64,000 nucleotides of DNA from Gluconacetobacter asukensis (GTDB lineage Bacteria; Pseudomonadota; Alphaproteobacteria; Acetobacterales; Acetobacteraceae): positions 468,084 to 532,083 of the forward strand of contig NZ_JABEQE010000001.1 in the NCBI RefSeq assembly GCF_014174375.1, in the 5' to 3' direction. The position numbers were made by a program, and so were the translations under genes. Below, piece after piece: positions 18,609-27,932 of this stretch. The notes under the pieces are model-generated. The model made no database searches and was not told the DNA's origin. It saw nothing but the letters and a program-made list of their open reading frames with translations. Each line of letters opens with the position of its first letter. The first letter of the stretch is position 1.

Positions 18609-20966
18609 TCAATATGTCAGCGACATGCGGCCGCCGATGAAACGGGGTGGTCCGGGAATGTAGAAATAGGTGGTGGAGGCATTCCCGGCGGTGTCCGCAT
18701 ATTGCCGGTTGAGAATGTTGCTTGCATAGGCCGTGACCGACCACGGACCGTTTTTCGGCCGGAACGTGACATGGGCTCCGAGCAGGAAATAGGTCGGCAG
18801 GCGATAGACGCCGACGCCGCCAGGGGTGATGGCCTGGCTGTCGCGATACATCCAGTCCACGCCCCCTTCCATATTGTAGCGCGTGAAGACGTCGCTGCGA
18901 TAATCGGCCTCGCCGTTCAGGGTCAGTTTGGGAATACCGGAATCGACACCGGCAAAGCTGTCGTAGAAACCCTGCCAGATCCCGGTCTTCGCGAAATAGG
19001 CATTGGTCTGCCCACGGTCGATATTGTTGAAGACCTGGTAGGTGCCGCGCTCCCAGCCGAGATTCTGCGTCAGGAAGACATGCGGAAGGGGGTGCGCCTC
19101 GATGGAGGTCTCGAAGCCCCAGATATCCGATTTCGGCGCATTGACGATCTGCGACAGCGGTCCGTAACTCGGCACCAGGAAGGTGCCGACGACCTGCTGC
19201 CCATGATAATCATCATAGAACGCAGCAGCATTCAGGCGCAGACGGTTGGGAATGAGGTCGCTCTTGAAACCCGCTTCGAACGCCAGGACGGTTTCAGGCT
19301 CGAACGGGGCGAGCTGTGCCTGCGATACGGTATTGTTGGCCGTGAAACCGCCCGGTTTGAACCCCTTGCTGGTCTTGAAGTAGAGCAATGTTCCCTTCGT
19401 CGCCTGCCACTGCACCCCCAGAACGCCCGAAACCTGCGCCGAGAGGGTCGATTCGTTGTTGAACTGCTTGTCGTTGATGCCGAAATGCCGGGTGCTGAGG
19501 CCAAGCAGGGCGCGCTGGTCCAATGTATGATTGAGCCCCCCGAACAGCGTAATATGATACGGCAGCCTGTAACTGACATGGCCGTATTCGGAAATGCTTT
19601 GCTGGGTGGACTGGAAGGCCGTCTCGCTGAGGTAACCGCGCTGCGGCAGATAGTCCGTAAAATCGAAATAATAGTTCTGCAGCATGCGCGTACGGTTATA
19701 GAACGCGCCGACATCCCATTGCAGGCGGTCGCCGGGGCTTGAATTGCGAAGCCGCACTTCCTGCGAGAAGACATTGGCGACGATATTGCGATAGGTATCG
19801 CCGGTCGAAAGCGCCGTCGCATCCTGATCCGTGTATTCTGCGACACGTTCCGTCTCATAGGCGCTGATGGTCGAGAGCGTCACCTTCCCGAAATCATGGC
19901 TCATGTTGAGGTCGGCGCCCCAGAGCGTATTGTGTTCGCTGGGCATCAGGCTGGCAGAACGCCCGATCATCTGCGCGAACTGGGGGCGGAGACTCCACTC
20001 GGCCTGCTGATATCCGAGCTGCGGAATGGGCTGGGACGCGACGAGGCCGAGCGCGGGGCGCCCGGTCACCACCTGATCGTCATCCTGCATCCAGTGGCCG
20101 GTCAGCTTGATGGTGGTGTGCTCGTCCGGCGTCCATTTCAGCTTGGCGCGCAGCGCGCCGTCATTGGCGTTCCCCAGATGGCTGCCGTTCTGCGGGTCAT
20201 ATTGCCACCCGCCACCATGAACGGTCTGGCCGGCAATACGGAACGACAGATTGCGGGCAATGGGTCCGGAAATGAACAGATCCGTCCTCGATCGGGCATA
20301 ACTGGCGATATCTTCCGTGACGCCGCCATGCCAGTCGGGCGTGGGGTCGTTGGTATGGATCGAAACCTCGCCGCCCGTATCCGCCATGCCGTGGGTAAAT
20401 CCGACCGGACCGGGTGTGACATCGACGTTGGAGAGGTCGAACATCTGGCCGCCCATCATGGTACTGAGCGGAAAGGCGACGTCATCGACGTAGGTCATCA
20501 CCGAAGACATGTTGTTCTGCGTGAAATCGTTGAAGCCGATGCCACGGATGAAGAAGTTGGTGGTGCCGGTTCCGTTCATGCTCTGGATGGTGACGTTCGG
20601 CGCAACGCGCTGGAGGCCCTTGACGTCGAACACGCCCCTGTTGAGCAGCGTGTCGGCGGAAATATGGGTGACGGAATTCGCTTCGTGCTGGGCCTTCGAA
20701 AAACTGAAGGCGCGGCGCGCCGAGTTCACGGTGATGGCTTCCGCCTCGTCGCTACCGGCCTGACCGGCCGGGGCACGGGCCGCACCCTGCCTGGCACGCG
20801 GAGCATGGCCGTGGCTGCTGTTCCTGGGATGAGGCGCAGTGCCCTCCGCGCGGGCTCCGGACAAGGGTGCTCCAACGGTCAGCGTGATGCCAAGGGCAGA
20901 CAGCATCAGGTGCAGCCTGCGCGTTTGCGCTGTGCGAGCAGTTCTATGACCGGCCATGCATCCCAT
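18609..20966 (-). CDS. TonB-dependent outer membrane receptor
   Basis: The 785-residue protein has a signal-peptide-like N-terminus with the hydrophobic stretch LMLSALGITLTVGAPLSGARA, a low-complexity His/Ala/Arg-rich segment, a possible TonB box (EAITVNSARR at about 76-85), a plug domain with FFIRGIGFNDF, and a beta-barrel ending in the aromatic residue of GGRMSLTY. No STN signalling domain is present, so control is not of the FecIR type. It heads the operon with the MHS carrier and GGT, which suggests import of a gamma-glutamyl compound or another peptide-like ligand (inference) rather than iron. Confidence 0.87.
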   Translation of the reverse strand: MGCMAGHRTARTAQTRRLHLMLSALGITLTVGAPLSGARAEGTAPHPRNSSHGHAPRARQGAARAPAGQAGSDEAEAITVNSARRAFSFSKAQHEANSVTHISADTLLNRGVFDVKGLQRVAPNVTIQSMNGTGTTNFFIRGIGFNDFTQNNMSSVMTYVDDVAFPLSTMMGGQMFDLSNVDVTPGPVGFTHGMADTGGEVSIHTNDPTPDWHGGVTEDIASYARSRTDLFISGPIARNLSFRIAGQTVHGGGWQYDPQNGSHLGNANDGALRAKLKWTPDEHTTIKLTGHWMQDDDQVVTGRPALGLVASQPIPQLGYQQAEWSLRPQFAQMIGRSASLMPSEHNTLWGADLNMSHDFGKVTLSTISAYETERVAEYTDQDATALSTGDTYRNIVANVFSQEVRLRNSSPGDRLQWDVGAFYNRTRMLQNYYFDFTDYLPQRGYLSETAFQSTQQSISEYGHVSYRLPYHITLFGGLNHTLDQRALLGLSTRHFGINDKQFNNESTLSAQVSGVLGVQWQATKGTLLYFKTSKGFKPGGFTANNTVSQAQLAPFEPETVLAFEAGFKSDLIPNRLRLNAAAFYDDYHGQQVVGTFLVPSYGPLSQIVNAPKSDIWGFETSIEAHPLPHVFLTQNLGWERGTYQVFNNIDRGQTNAYFAKTGIWQGFYDSFAGVDSGIPKLTLNGEADYRSDVFTRYNMEGGVDWMYRDSQAITPGGVGVYRLPTYFLLGAHVTFRPKNGPWSVTAYASNILNRQYADTAGNASTTYFYIPGPPRFIGGRMSLTY

Positions 20967-21405
20967 CCTATTCGATTATTCAATATCGATATGACATGGA
21001 TATTTCGATAGTCGATAAAATCCGGTCGTGCAATGAATTTTTTTGGCCTGGGAAATCGATAGGAATCATCAAATAATTGATTTTTATTGCTTTTATACCC
21101 ACCCAGGAAGACGATCCCTGCTGCCCGGCGACGCGTGAACGCCATCCAGGCGCGATGCGAAGCGCAAGCGCGGATCGGTGTGGACAGACGGTATGGGAAT
21201 GCCGGGCGCCAGTTCCGGGTCAGTATTCCGGCATCGGCCCTGTCGAAGGCGGCGCAACCTGCCTGCGGCGCGATCTCGCGCGCGGCGTGCTCACGCCCGC
21301 CATTTCGCGATCATGTTGGCGCCCCGAAGCATCGGCAGGCGCACATGACGAACGGTGAAAGGTCAAGACAAGCGAGGACGGAAGCCCCGGCCGGGGTCGC
21401 CGCGC
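20967..21405. promoter_or_regulatory. upstream region of the TonB receptor operon with clustered TCGAT sites
   Basis: This 439-base gap holds the promoter of the minus-strand receptor operon and follows the 3' end of the FAD dehydrogenase gene. The first 130 bases are AT-rich. The pentamer TCGAT occurs at 20972, 20986, 21005, 21012 and 21056, in part within the palindromes ATATCGATAT and ATCGAT, a spacing suggestive of regulator binding. The remaining GC-rich 300 bases hold open frames with no recognisable protein character. Confidence 0.45.
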
Positions 21406-22809
21406 CTATCGGCTCTCCCCCGGGAGCATCTTCCCCGGATTGAGAATCCCGTTCGGGTCCAGCGTGCGCTTGAGCACACGCATCACATCCAGCGCCACCG
21501 GATCATGCTCGTCGGTCAGGAATTCGCGCTTGCCCAGCCCGACCCCATGCTCGCCGCTGCACGACCCGCCCAGCGCCAGCGCGCGCCGGACGATCTTCCG
21601 GTCCAGCGCCCAGGCCCGCTCCAGCCCGTCCGGCGTGGGCGGCACGAGGATGATCGTATGGAAATTGCCGTCCCCCACATGCCCGACGATGGGCGCCGTC
21701 AGGCCGGACTCCGCAATATCCGCCTTCACCCCCACGATCAGCTCCCCCAGGGCCGAGATCGGCACGATCGCATCGGTCGTCATGGCGCTGTAACCCGGCC
21801 GGTAGGCCAGACACGCCCAATAGGCATGATGCCGCGCACGCCAGAGCGCCGCACGCTGGTTCGGATCGGTCTGCCAGTCGAAGCCCAGCCCGCCGCGATC
21901 CTCCACGATGCCCTCCACCACCCCGATCTGTTCGCGCACCGATTCCGGCCCGCCCACGAATTCCAGGAACAGCGTGGGCAGCGCCCGCAGCCCGCTCAGC
22001 AGGGAATAGCGGATGCTGGCATCCATCTGCACGTCGTCGAGCAGTTCCAGTCGCCCGATCGGCACGCCGAACTGCAGGATGTCGATGGCCGTCGCCACCG
22101 CCTCCGACAGGGTCTCGAACTGCACGACAGCCGCCGCAATGCTTTCGGGAATAGGGTGCAGCCGCAACTGGACTTCCGTAATCACCCCCAGCGTGCCTTC
22201 CGACCCGATCAGCAGATGCGTCAGATCATACCCGGTCGCGGATTTGCGCACCCGCCCGCCGGTGCGCATCACCCGCCCGTCGGCCAGCACCGCCGTCAGC
22301 CCCAGCACATTCTCGCGGATCGTGCCGTAGCGCACCGCCGCCGTGCCCGAGGCCCGCGTGGCGCACATGCCGCCGATGGTGGCCTCGCCACCCGGATCGA
22401 CGGGGAAGAACAGCCCGGTATCGCGCAGCGTGTGGTTCAGAAGCTGCCGGGTAATGCCGGCCTGCACCCGGCAATCCATGTCCTTCGGATTGACCGACAG
22501 CACATCCGTCATCCGCGACAGATCGAGGCTGATCCCACCCTCCGGCGGATTGACATGCCCTTCCAGCGACGTCCCGGCACCGAAGGCGGCCAGCGGCACG
22601 CGATGCGCATTGCACAGCGCCAGGGTCTGCGCCACGTCATCCGTGCTCCGCGCGAACACCACCGCACCGGGCATGCTGGGCGCGTGATGGCCTTCGCCAT
22701 GGCTGTGCTGCTCGCGCACGGCATCGGTGGTCGAAACCTGCTCCTCCCCCAGCCGCGCGCGCAGGGCCGCAATCAGGTCGATATCCATGCGTTCCGCTTC
22801 CCTTCGCAT
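21406..22809 (-). CDS. FAD-linked oxidoreductase, D-lactate / 2-hydroxyacid dehydrogenase type
   Basis: The 467-residue protein has an N-terminal PCMH-type FAD-binding domain, with PLAAFGAGTSLEGHV and FFPVDPGGEATIGGMCATRASG, and a C-terminal oxidase domain with APIVGHVGDGNFHTI and the signature CSGEHGVGLGK. Length and motifs match D-lactate dehydrogenase (LDHD) and the GlcD subunit of glycolate oxidase. No glcE or glcF lies nearby, so a single-subunit D-lactate or D-2-hydroxyacid dehydrogenase feeding quinone or cytochrome is favoured. An alternative ATG lies seven codons inside (MDIDLIAAL). It is divergent from the phosphodiesterase gene. Confidence 0.88.
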   Translation of the reverse strand: MRREAERMDIDLIAALRARLGEEQVSTTDAVREQHSHGEGHHAPSMPGAVVFARSTDDVAQTLALCNAHRVPLAAFGAGTSLEGHVNPPEGGISLDLSRMTDVLSVNPKDMDCRVQAGITRQLLNHTLRDTGLFFPVDPGGEATIGGMCATRASGTAAVRYGTIRENVLGLTAVLADGRVMRTGGRVRKSATGYDLTHLLIGSEGTLGVITEVQLRLHPIPESIAAAVVQFETLSEAVATAIDILQFGVPIGRLELLDDVQMDASIRYSLLSGLRALPTLFLEFVGGPESVREQIGVVEGIVEDRGGLGFDWQTDPNQRAALWRARHHAYWACLAYRPGYSAMTTDAIVPISALGELIVGVKADIAESGLTAPIVGHVGDGNFHTIILVPPTPDGLERAWALDRKIVRRALALGGSCSGEHGVGLGKREFLTDEHDPVALDVMRVLKRTLDPNGILNPGKMLPGESR

Positions 22810-23121
22810 CCGTCCATCGGGTCAGGGCCCTGGTCGATCGCCCGAATATAACGGCATATTCAACGCTTATCTGTCATTACCCGTCACGCAATCGGCCCCG
22901 GATGGACAATTCAACAAACCGTACGCCTGCCTTCAGCCCGGCAGACGATCTCCTGGTTTCAGATTCGGACGGTCTATCGCGTATAATTGTCTTCACTGCT
23001 GAAGGGGCGACACGTGCCCGCCGCCACACCGGGCACCTTGAACGGTCATTCTTCATCGCGTCGGCATATTCTCCCCGATGATACGTCGCGCCCGGGCTCT
23101 CTGGCTGAAAGCACATCACGA
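22810..23121. other. divergent intergenic region
   Basis: These 312 bases lie between the divergent FAD dehydrogenase and exported phosphodiesterase genes and should hold both promoters. No inverted repeat, RNA element or convincing small gene was found. Confidence 0.5.
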
Positions 23122-24183
23122 ATGGGCCGCATGCGTTACCCGTTGAAAGCCTCACCGATGACGTCAGGGATATTCTTCTTCCTTCTGCTCTCTGTCCTGC
23201 TTCTTTCGTACCCCTCCCCTGTGCCGGCAGCCACGGCACGCTCCGGATTCGTCATTACGGTGCTGGGTGCGCGTGGGGGCGTGCTGGACGGCAACCTCAG
23301 TGCCTACATGGTCCGACCCGCAGGCGACGACCGCGCGGTCCTGTGCGACGCCGGGACCGCGACAGCCGGGCTCGTGGCGGCCGATCGGGCCGGGGCGCTG
23401 GATGACATTTCGCTCCCCCCCGGCACCGGCCTGACCCGCCCGGGCTATGTGCTGACGCACACCATTCGCGCCTATCTGATCAGCCACGCGCATCTTGACC
23501 ACGTCGCGGGCCTGGTCGTCGCCTCACCCGATGACAGCGCCAAGCCGATCTACGCACTGCCGGCCACTCTACATGATGTGTCGGAGCATCTGTTCAACTG
23601 GCGGATCTGGCCGAATTTCGGCGACGCGGGGCAGGCCCCCACGCTGGGAAAATACCACTATCGCGCCCTGGTACCGGGCCGGACGGCACCGCTGCCCGAC
23701 ACCGCGATGACCGTCACAGCCTGGCCGCTGAGCCATGGCGGCATCGAGTCGACCGCCTTCCTGATTGCGGCGAACGGGGCCTCGGTCCTGTATCTGGGGG
23801 ATACCGGGCCCGATGCCGTCGAGGGTGGGCACCGCCTGGACGATCTGTGGCGTGCGGTCGGGCCGCTGGTCAGCGCGCACCGATTGAAGGCCATCGTCAT
23901 CGAAGCCTCGTACGACGACACCCGACCGGACCGGCTGCTGTTCGGTCACATGACCCCGGCCTGGGTGGCGGGCACGCTGCGGGACCTGGCGCGCCGGGCT
24001 GGCGGTCCAAGCCCCCTGCGCGGGCTGACAGTGCTGATCAGCCACGTCAAAGCCAGCCTGGCCGAGGGTCCCGCGCCGCAGGAGGCCATCCGGCGGGACC
24101 TGCTCCGGGACGCAGCGCGCGACGGACTGCAGGACGTCCGCTTCGTCATCGCCGAACAAGGACTGCGCCTGAACCTGGACTGA
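23122..24183 (+). CDS. exported class II 3',5'-cyclic-nucleotide phosphodiesterase (metallo-beta-lactamase fold)
   Basis: From the ATG at 23122 the product has 353 residues; ATGs at 23131 and 23158 are alternatives. A hydrophobic signal segment (GIFFFLLLSVLLLSYPSPVPAATA) indicates export. The mature part begins with ITVLGARGGVLDGNLSAYMV and carries the metal-binding motif SHAHLDHVAG (His122 to His127), the form typical of class II cyclic-nucleotide phosphodiesterases (yeast PDE1, Vibrio CpdP) rather than general beta-lactamases. LYLGDTGPDAV and the late SHVK provide further metal ligands. It probably hydrolyses cAMP or cGMP outside the cytoplasm. It is a single gene followed by a convergent glycosyltransferase. 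Confidence 0.85.
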   Translation: MGRMRYPLKASPMTSGIFFFLLLSVLLLSYPSPVPAATARSGFVITVLGARGGVLDGNLSAYMVRPAGDDRAVLCDAGTATAGLVAADRAGALDDISLPPGTGLTRPGYVLTHTIRAYLISHAHLDHVAGLVVASPDDSAKPIYALPATLHDVSEHLFNWRIWPNFGDAGQAPTLGKYHYRALVPGRTAPLPDTAMTVTAWPLSHGGIESTAFLIAANGASVLYLGDTGPDAVEGGHRLDDLWRAVGPLVSAHRLKAIVIEASYDDTRPDRLLFGHMTPAWVAGTLRDLARRAGGPSPLRGLTVLISHVKASLAEGPAPQEAIRRDLLRDAARDGLQDVRFVIAEQGLRLNLD

Positions 24184-24251
24184 GAACCCGCCCGCCTGGA
24201 AACACGCGCCGGATCTTCACAGCCCCAAACGCGGCTGATGTTCAGCGGCCC

Positions 24252-25346
24252 CTACAACAGCGACAGCAACCGCGCCTCCAGCCGGGCAGACTGTGCGGGC
24301 GCGCTGAGCGACTCCCGCACGACCTTCAGCGCGGCATCCGCCATCCCGTTCCGCGCACCGGGGGCCAGCATCGCCTGCATGGCATCCGCCAGCGCCACCG
24401 GGTCGGCGGCTGGCACCACCATCCCCGCCCCCGAGCGCCCCAGCACCCCGTCCAGTCCCGACTGGTCGGAGCCGATCACCGGCACCCCGCGCGCCAGCGC
24501 CTCCACCGCCACGCTGGGCAAGCCTTCCCGGTCGCCGCCCGCCGACACCACGCTGGGCACCAGCAGCGCGATCGCCCGGTCCACCCGCGCCGCCAGTTCC
24601 GCCGCCGCCAGCCACCCGGTGAAGCGCAGATTGTCCAGCCCCGCCGCATAATTCCGCATGGCGGGCAGCAGCGGCCCCTCCCCCGCCAGCACCACCGGCG
24701 GCGCCAGTCCCCGCCCCGCCAGCACCCGCAGCGCATCGATCAGGGTCGCCACCCCCTTCTTCTCCACAAACCGCCCGGCGAACACGAACTGCTCCGCCGG
24801 CCCGGCGGCAGGGGCCGCCGGCTCCACCCCGATCGGGATCACCTCCAGCAGGCCGGGCGCCACCCCCCGCTCCAGCAGCTTGTCCCGCACCCCTTCCGAG
24901 ACACAGACGAACAGCGACGCATAATCCTGCAACGCCCGCCACCGCCGGCGAAAGATGGCAGGCGGCACCCCCCAGCGATAATGCCGGTCCTTGAAGGCAT
25001 CGCCGCCATGAAACGTCACCACCAGCGGCACCCCCAGCGCGCGCGCCATCGGCAACGCCAGCGCCCCGCCCCGCCCGAACTGCGCATGCACCAGCACCGG
25101 CGACAGATCCGCGACATCCCGCGCCGCCCCCCAGCCGACCTGCCTGAACGCCGCCTGACGCAACGGCCGCAACGGCCCGCTGCCGCCTAGAAACCGCAGA
25201 TCGCCCGGCAGATCGGGCGCCGACGCATCCCGCCGACACCCCACCCAGCAGGGGCGCAAGGTCTGGAACCCGATATATTGCCGCCGCATGAAGGCCTGCT
25301 CCGAAGCCGGCAGCAGCCGGTCGCGATAGACCAGCACGGTCTTCAC
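24252..25346 (-). CDS. glycosyltransferase family 4 (GT-B fold)
   Basis: The 364-residue product begins with a GTG that overlaps the stop of the upstream gene (GTGA). It has the GT4 C-terminal pattern: FVFAGRFVEKKGVATLIDAL, VLAGEGPLLPAM, and the donor-binding segment LLVPSVVSAGGDREGLPSVAVEALA containing the E-x7-E motif. It transfers a sugar from a nucleotide donor, probably in lipopolysaccharide or exopolysaccharide synthesis, since the coupled gene is a heptosyltransferase-like GT9. The acceptor is unknown. Confidence 0.87.
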   Translation of the reverse strand: MKTVLVYRDRLLPASEQAFMRRQYIGFQTLRPCWVGCRRDASAPDLPGDLRFLGGSGPLRPLRQAAFRQVGWGAARDVADLSPVLVHAQFGRGGALALPMARALGVPLVVTFHGGDAFKDRHYRWGVPPAIFRRRWRALQDYASLFVCVSEGVRDKLLERGVAPGLLEVIPIGVEPAAPAAGPAEQFVFAGRFVEKKGVATLIDALRVLAGRGLAPPVVLAGEGPLLPAMRNYAAGLDNLRFTGWLAAAELAARVDRAIALLVPSVVSAGGDREGLPSVAVEALARGVPVIGSDQSGLDGVLGRSGAGMVVPAADPVALADAMQAMLAPGARNGMADAALKVVRESLSAPAQSARLEARLLSLL

Positions 25347-26275
25347 GCGGGCACCCCCCGCCCGCCGCGCACGGCAGCCCCCCGCTCCAGCAGAGCGACC
25401 GCCGCCTCCACCACCGGCGCCACCTCCAGCCCCGCGATCGGGGCACTGCCTTCCGGCCCCGGCGCCGCGATGCCAAGCGCACAGCGCCCCACCGGCCCAT
25501 ATTCCGACATCCGGCTGGGCCCGAACAGCCCCAGAGTCGGCGTGCCGACCGCCGCCGACAGATGCATCAGCCCCGAATCATTGCCGACAAATCCCCCGCA
25601 CCGCGCCAGCAGCGCCGCCACCTGCGGCAGGGCTAAGCCGCCGCCCGCATCGACGGCATCGGGCAGCGCTTCCAGCACCGGCGCGGCCATCAGGCGTTCC
25701 CCCTCGCCGGGGCCATACAGAATGACGGGGCGCATGCCCGGCCTTTGTGCCTTCAAGGCGCGGGCCAGCGCGATGAAACGCTCGGCCGGCCACACCTTGC
25801 CCGCCCAGTTCGCCGTCGGCGCCAGCGCCAGCCAGAACGGCCCGTCCGGCAGCATCGCCGCCGCCCGCGCCCGATCGGCCGGCGCCGTCCACATCACCGG
25901 CAAAGGCGGCGGCGACAGGCCCAGCACCTGGCCCAGATGCGCGATCCGCGCCCCCGGCCGCCGCCCGCCCCGCATGATCGCCCGCCGCCGCGCGGCCAGA
26001 AACAGCGTGACCGCCGAGCCCCGCAGGTCCACGCACAGATCCCACCGAATCCCGACGCACGCGCGCCACAATGCCAGCCAGTGCAGATCGTATTTCCGCT
26101 TCGTCACCACGATGGTGCGCTCGCGCCGGGGCATCGCTTCGAACAGCCCCGCCGCCACGGGCCCGCAGGCAATGGTAAAGCGCGCCTGCGGATAGCGGGC
26201 GAGCAGGACATCCAGCAATCCGGTGGACAGCACCGCATCGCCCAGGCGGGTGGAGGTAATGAACAGGATACGCAT
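25343..26275 (-). CDS. glycosyltransferase family 9 (heptosyltransferase-like)
   Basis: The 310-residue protein starts at the ATG at 26275 (MRILFITSTRLGDAVLSTGL), the classical N-terminus of ADP-heptose:LPS heptosyltransferases; an upstream extension is open but lacks family sequence. Further motifs are DLCVDLRGS, LAPTANWAGKVWPAERF and the donor-site segment GGFVGNDSGLMHLSAAVGTPTLGLFGP (core GNDSGLMHLAAA type). It probably adds a core sugar to lipopolysaccharide at the inner face of the membrane. It is coupled by overlap to the GT4 gene downstream. Confidence 0.88.
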   Translation of the reverse strand: MRILFITSTRLGDAVLSTGLLDVLLARYPQARFTIACGPVAAGLFEAMPRRERTIVVTKRKYDLHWLALWRACVGIRWDLCVDLRGSAVTLFLAARRRAIMRGGRRPGARIAHLGQVLGLSPPPLPVMWTAPADRARAAAMLPDGPFWLALAPTANWAGKVWPAERFIALARALKAQRPGMRPVILYGPGEGERLMAAPVLEALPDAVDAGGGLALPQVAALLARCGGFVGNDSGLMHLSAAVGTPTLGLFGPSRMSEYGPVGRCALGIAAPGPEGSAPIAGLEVAPVVEAAVALLERGAAVRGGRGVPA

Positions 26276-26388
26276 GCGGGCCGAGCCTACCCCATCGCCC
26301 GCCCCGGCGAAATCGCCGCCTCTCCCGCAACCGCATGACAGACCCCACATCAGCCCGATCGAACGCGATATATCCTTCGAAGGTCTCG

Positions 26389-26551
26389 GAGGCTGCTTCA
26401 AAAGCCTCGATGGAGAGCGGAAGCGCGGCACCAGCCGCGCATCTGGCGGTGATTTTCGAGCATCGGAGCGGAGCGGCCTTGATGGCCGTGAGCACCGAAG
26501 CGCAGAAAACCGCCGTCAGGCCGCCGCCAGCGGGGCTTTTGAAGCAGCCTC
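26389..26551. repeat. intergenic palindromic repeat R1 (163 bp)
   Basis: R1 fills most of the 297-base divergent gap between the GT9 and ygfZ genes. Its ends are a perfect 18-base inverted repeat starting GAGGCTGCTTCAAAAG. Inside it carries the core shared by all copies: GAGCATCGGAGCGGAGCGG followed by CCTTGATGGCCG and GAGCACCGAAGCGCAG. Open frames through it (for example 26335-26562) are judged spurious. Confidence 0.85.
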
Positions 26552-26572
26552 TCAGCTTGTAGGATCGGCACC

Positions 26573-27415
26573 ATGGTTGACCCGACACACCTCGCCCATC
26601 TTCCGGACCGGTCCGTGCTGGCCCTCTCCGGCCTCGACCGGCACAGTTTCCTCCAGGGGCTGGTCTCCAACGACGTCACCGAAGTCGCCCCCGGCCACGC
26701 GGTCTGGGCCGCGCTGCTGACGGCGCAGGGGCGCTGGGTGGCCGATTTCTTCCTCTTCGCCGACCCGGACGGCGCGCGCCTGCTGCTGGATTGCGAGGCC
26801 GCACAGGCCGACATGCTGCGCCAGCGCCTGCTGCGCTACCGCCTGCGCTCCGACGTCTCGATCGACCAGACCGGCTTTGCCGTCCACGCCGCCTGGGGCG
26901 CGGTGCCGCCGATGATCGATTCCGCCATCGGCGCGCCCGACCCGCGCCTGGCCGAGGCCGGCTGGCGGCTGCTGCTGCCGCGTCCGGCGGAAGACGCGGC
27001 CGACCACGCCGCCTACGACGCCCACCGCCTGTCCCTGGGCCTGCCCGACGGCTCGCGCGACTGCGAGGACGGCAAGACCCTGCTTCTGGAAGCCAATTTC
27101 GAGGTCCTGAACGGCATTTCCTGGACCAAGGGCTGCTATATGGGCCAGGAACTCACCGCCCGCACCCGCTATCGCGGCCTGGTCAAGCGCAAGCTGCTGC
27201 CGGTCTCCGGCGCGGCCCTGCCGCCCCCTGGCACGCCCCTGCTCCAGGCGGGAAGGGAAGCCGGGCACATGGCCTCCTCCCGCGACGGCCACGGGCTGGC
27301 GATGGTGCGCCTGGCCCATCGCAGCGGCGAACTGACGACCGAAGCCGGCCATTCGGTGCAGGTCCACATCCCCGACTGGCTGGCCCTGCCGGAAGCCGAC
27401 GCGCCGAAGGACTGA
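26573..27415 (+). CDS. ygfZ: folate-binding protein YgfZ (Fe-S cluster assembly/repair, GcvT-like)
   Basis: The 280-residue protein has a GcvT-like fold and the YgfZ signature KGCYMGQE at residues 186-193, with the conserved cysteine Cys188. The N-terminal [17 protein letters not shown] matches the family. YgfZ/IBA57 proteins use tetrahydrofolate to help build or repair certain iron-sulfur clusters, which suits an organism with many Fe-S dehydrogenases. The start ATG lies 21 bases past repeat R1. hisI follows 37 bases downstream, so the two may be co-transcribed. Confidence 0.92.
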   Translation: MVDPTHLAHLPDRSVLALSGLDRHSFLQGLVSNDVTEVAPGHAVWAALLTAQGRWVADFFLFADPDGARLLLDCEAAQADMLRQRLLRYRLRSDVSIDQTGFAVHAAWGAVPPMIDSAIGAPDPRLAEAGWRLLLPRPAEDAADHAAYDAHRLSLGLPDGSRDCEDGKTLLLEANFEVLNGISWTKGCYMGQELTARTRYRGLVKRKLLPVSGAALPPPGTPLLQAGREAGHMASSRDGHGLAMVRLAHRSGELTTEAGHSVQVHIPDWLALPEADAPKD

Positions 27416-27452
27416 GCCTATCGCGCGGCACCTGCTGGACAGGTGCCGCGCC

Positions 27453-27896
27453 ATGGAGTGTTGTGCCGCCATGACCGACACCACCTACACCGCCCCCGAC
27501 GAGGCCGCCCGCGCCTCCATGCTCGACAGTGTGCGCTTCGACGGCGCGGGCCTGATCGCCGCCATCGCCCAGCAGCACGACACCGGCGAAATCCTGATGC
27601 TGGCGTGGATGAACCGCGAGGCGCTGGACGAGACGCTCCGCACCGGCCGCGTCTGCTACTATTCGCGCAGCCGTGGCGGCCTGTGGCGCAAGGGCGAGAC
27701 CTCGGGCCAGGTGCAGCATCTGGTCGATGCCCGCCTGGATTGCGACCGCGACGCGGTGCTGCTGCTGGTCGACCAGACCGGGGTGGCCTGCCACACCGGC
27801 CGGCGAAGCTGCTTCTTCAACGCCATGCGCCCCGAAGGGCTGGTCGAAACCAGCACGCCGCTGATCGCGGCCGACACGCTGTACGGGCGCGGCTGA
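27453..27896 (+). CDS. hisI: phosphoribosyl-AMP cyclohydrolase
   Basis: The 147-residue protein carries the HisI hallmarks: [35 protein letters not shown], and the metal site [11 protein letters not shown] (Asp96, Asp98 and Asp100 for Mg, Cys97 with Cys113 and Cys120 for Zn) followed by [13 protein letters not shown]. It opens the purine ring of phosphoribosyl-AMP in histidine synthesis. HisE is not fused. The first ATG has an AGGTG seven bases upstream; the ATG six codons later is an alternative start. Confidence 0.94.
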   Translation: MECCAAMTDTTYTAPDEAARASMLDSVRFDGAGLIAAIAQQHDTGEILMLAWMNREALDETLRTGRVCYYSRSRGGLWRKGETSGQVQHLVDARLDCDRDAVLLLVDQTGVACHTGRRSCFFNAMRPEGLVETSTPLIAADTLYGRG

Positions 27897-27932
27897 CCGC
27901 CTCCGCCCGCCCCTCTCACGCAGGTTTACCCG

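Noticed and set aside
21110..21405. Small plus-strand frames in the receptor upstream region as genes
   Set aside because: They overlap each other, have no ribosome-binding sites or recognisable protein character, and run into the opposite gene.
26335..26562. A possible small protein encoded by repeat R1, with the peptide EHRSGAALMA also readable in R2, R4 and R6
   Set aside because: R3 lacks much of the core and R5 lacks 32 bases of it, which breaks the frame, so conservation is at the DNA or RNA level and not of a peptide.
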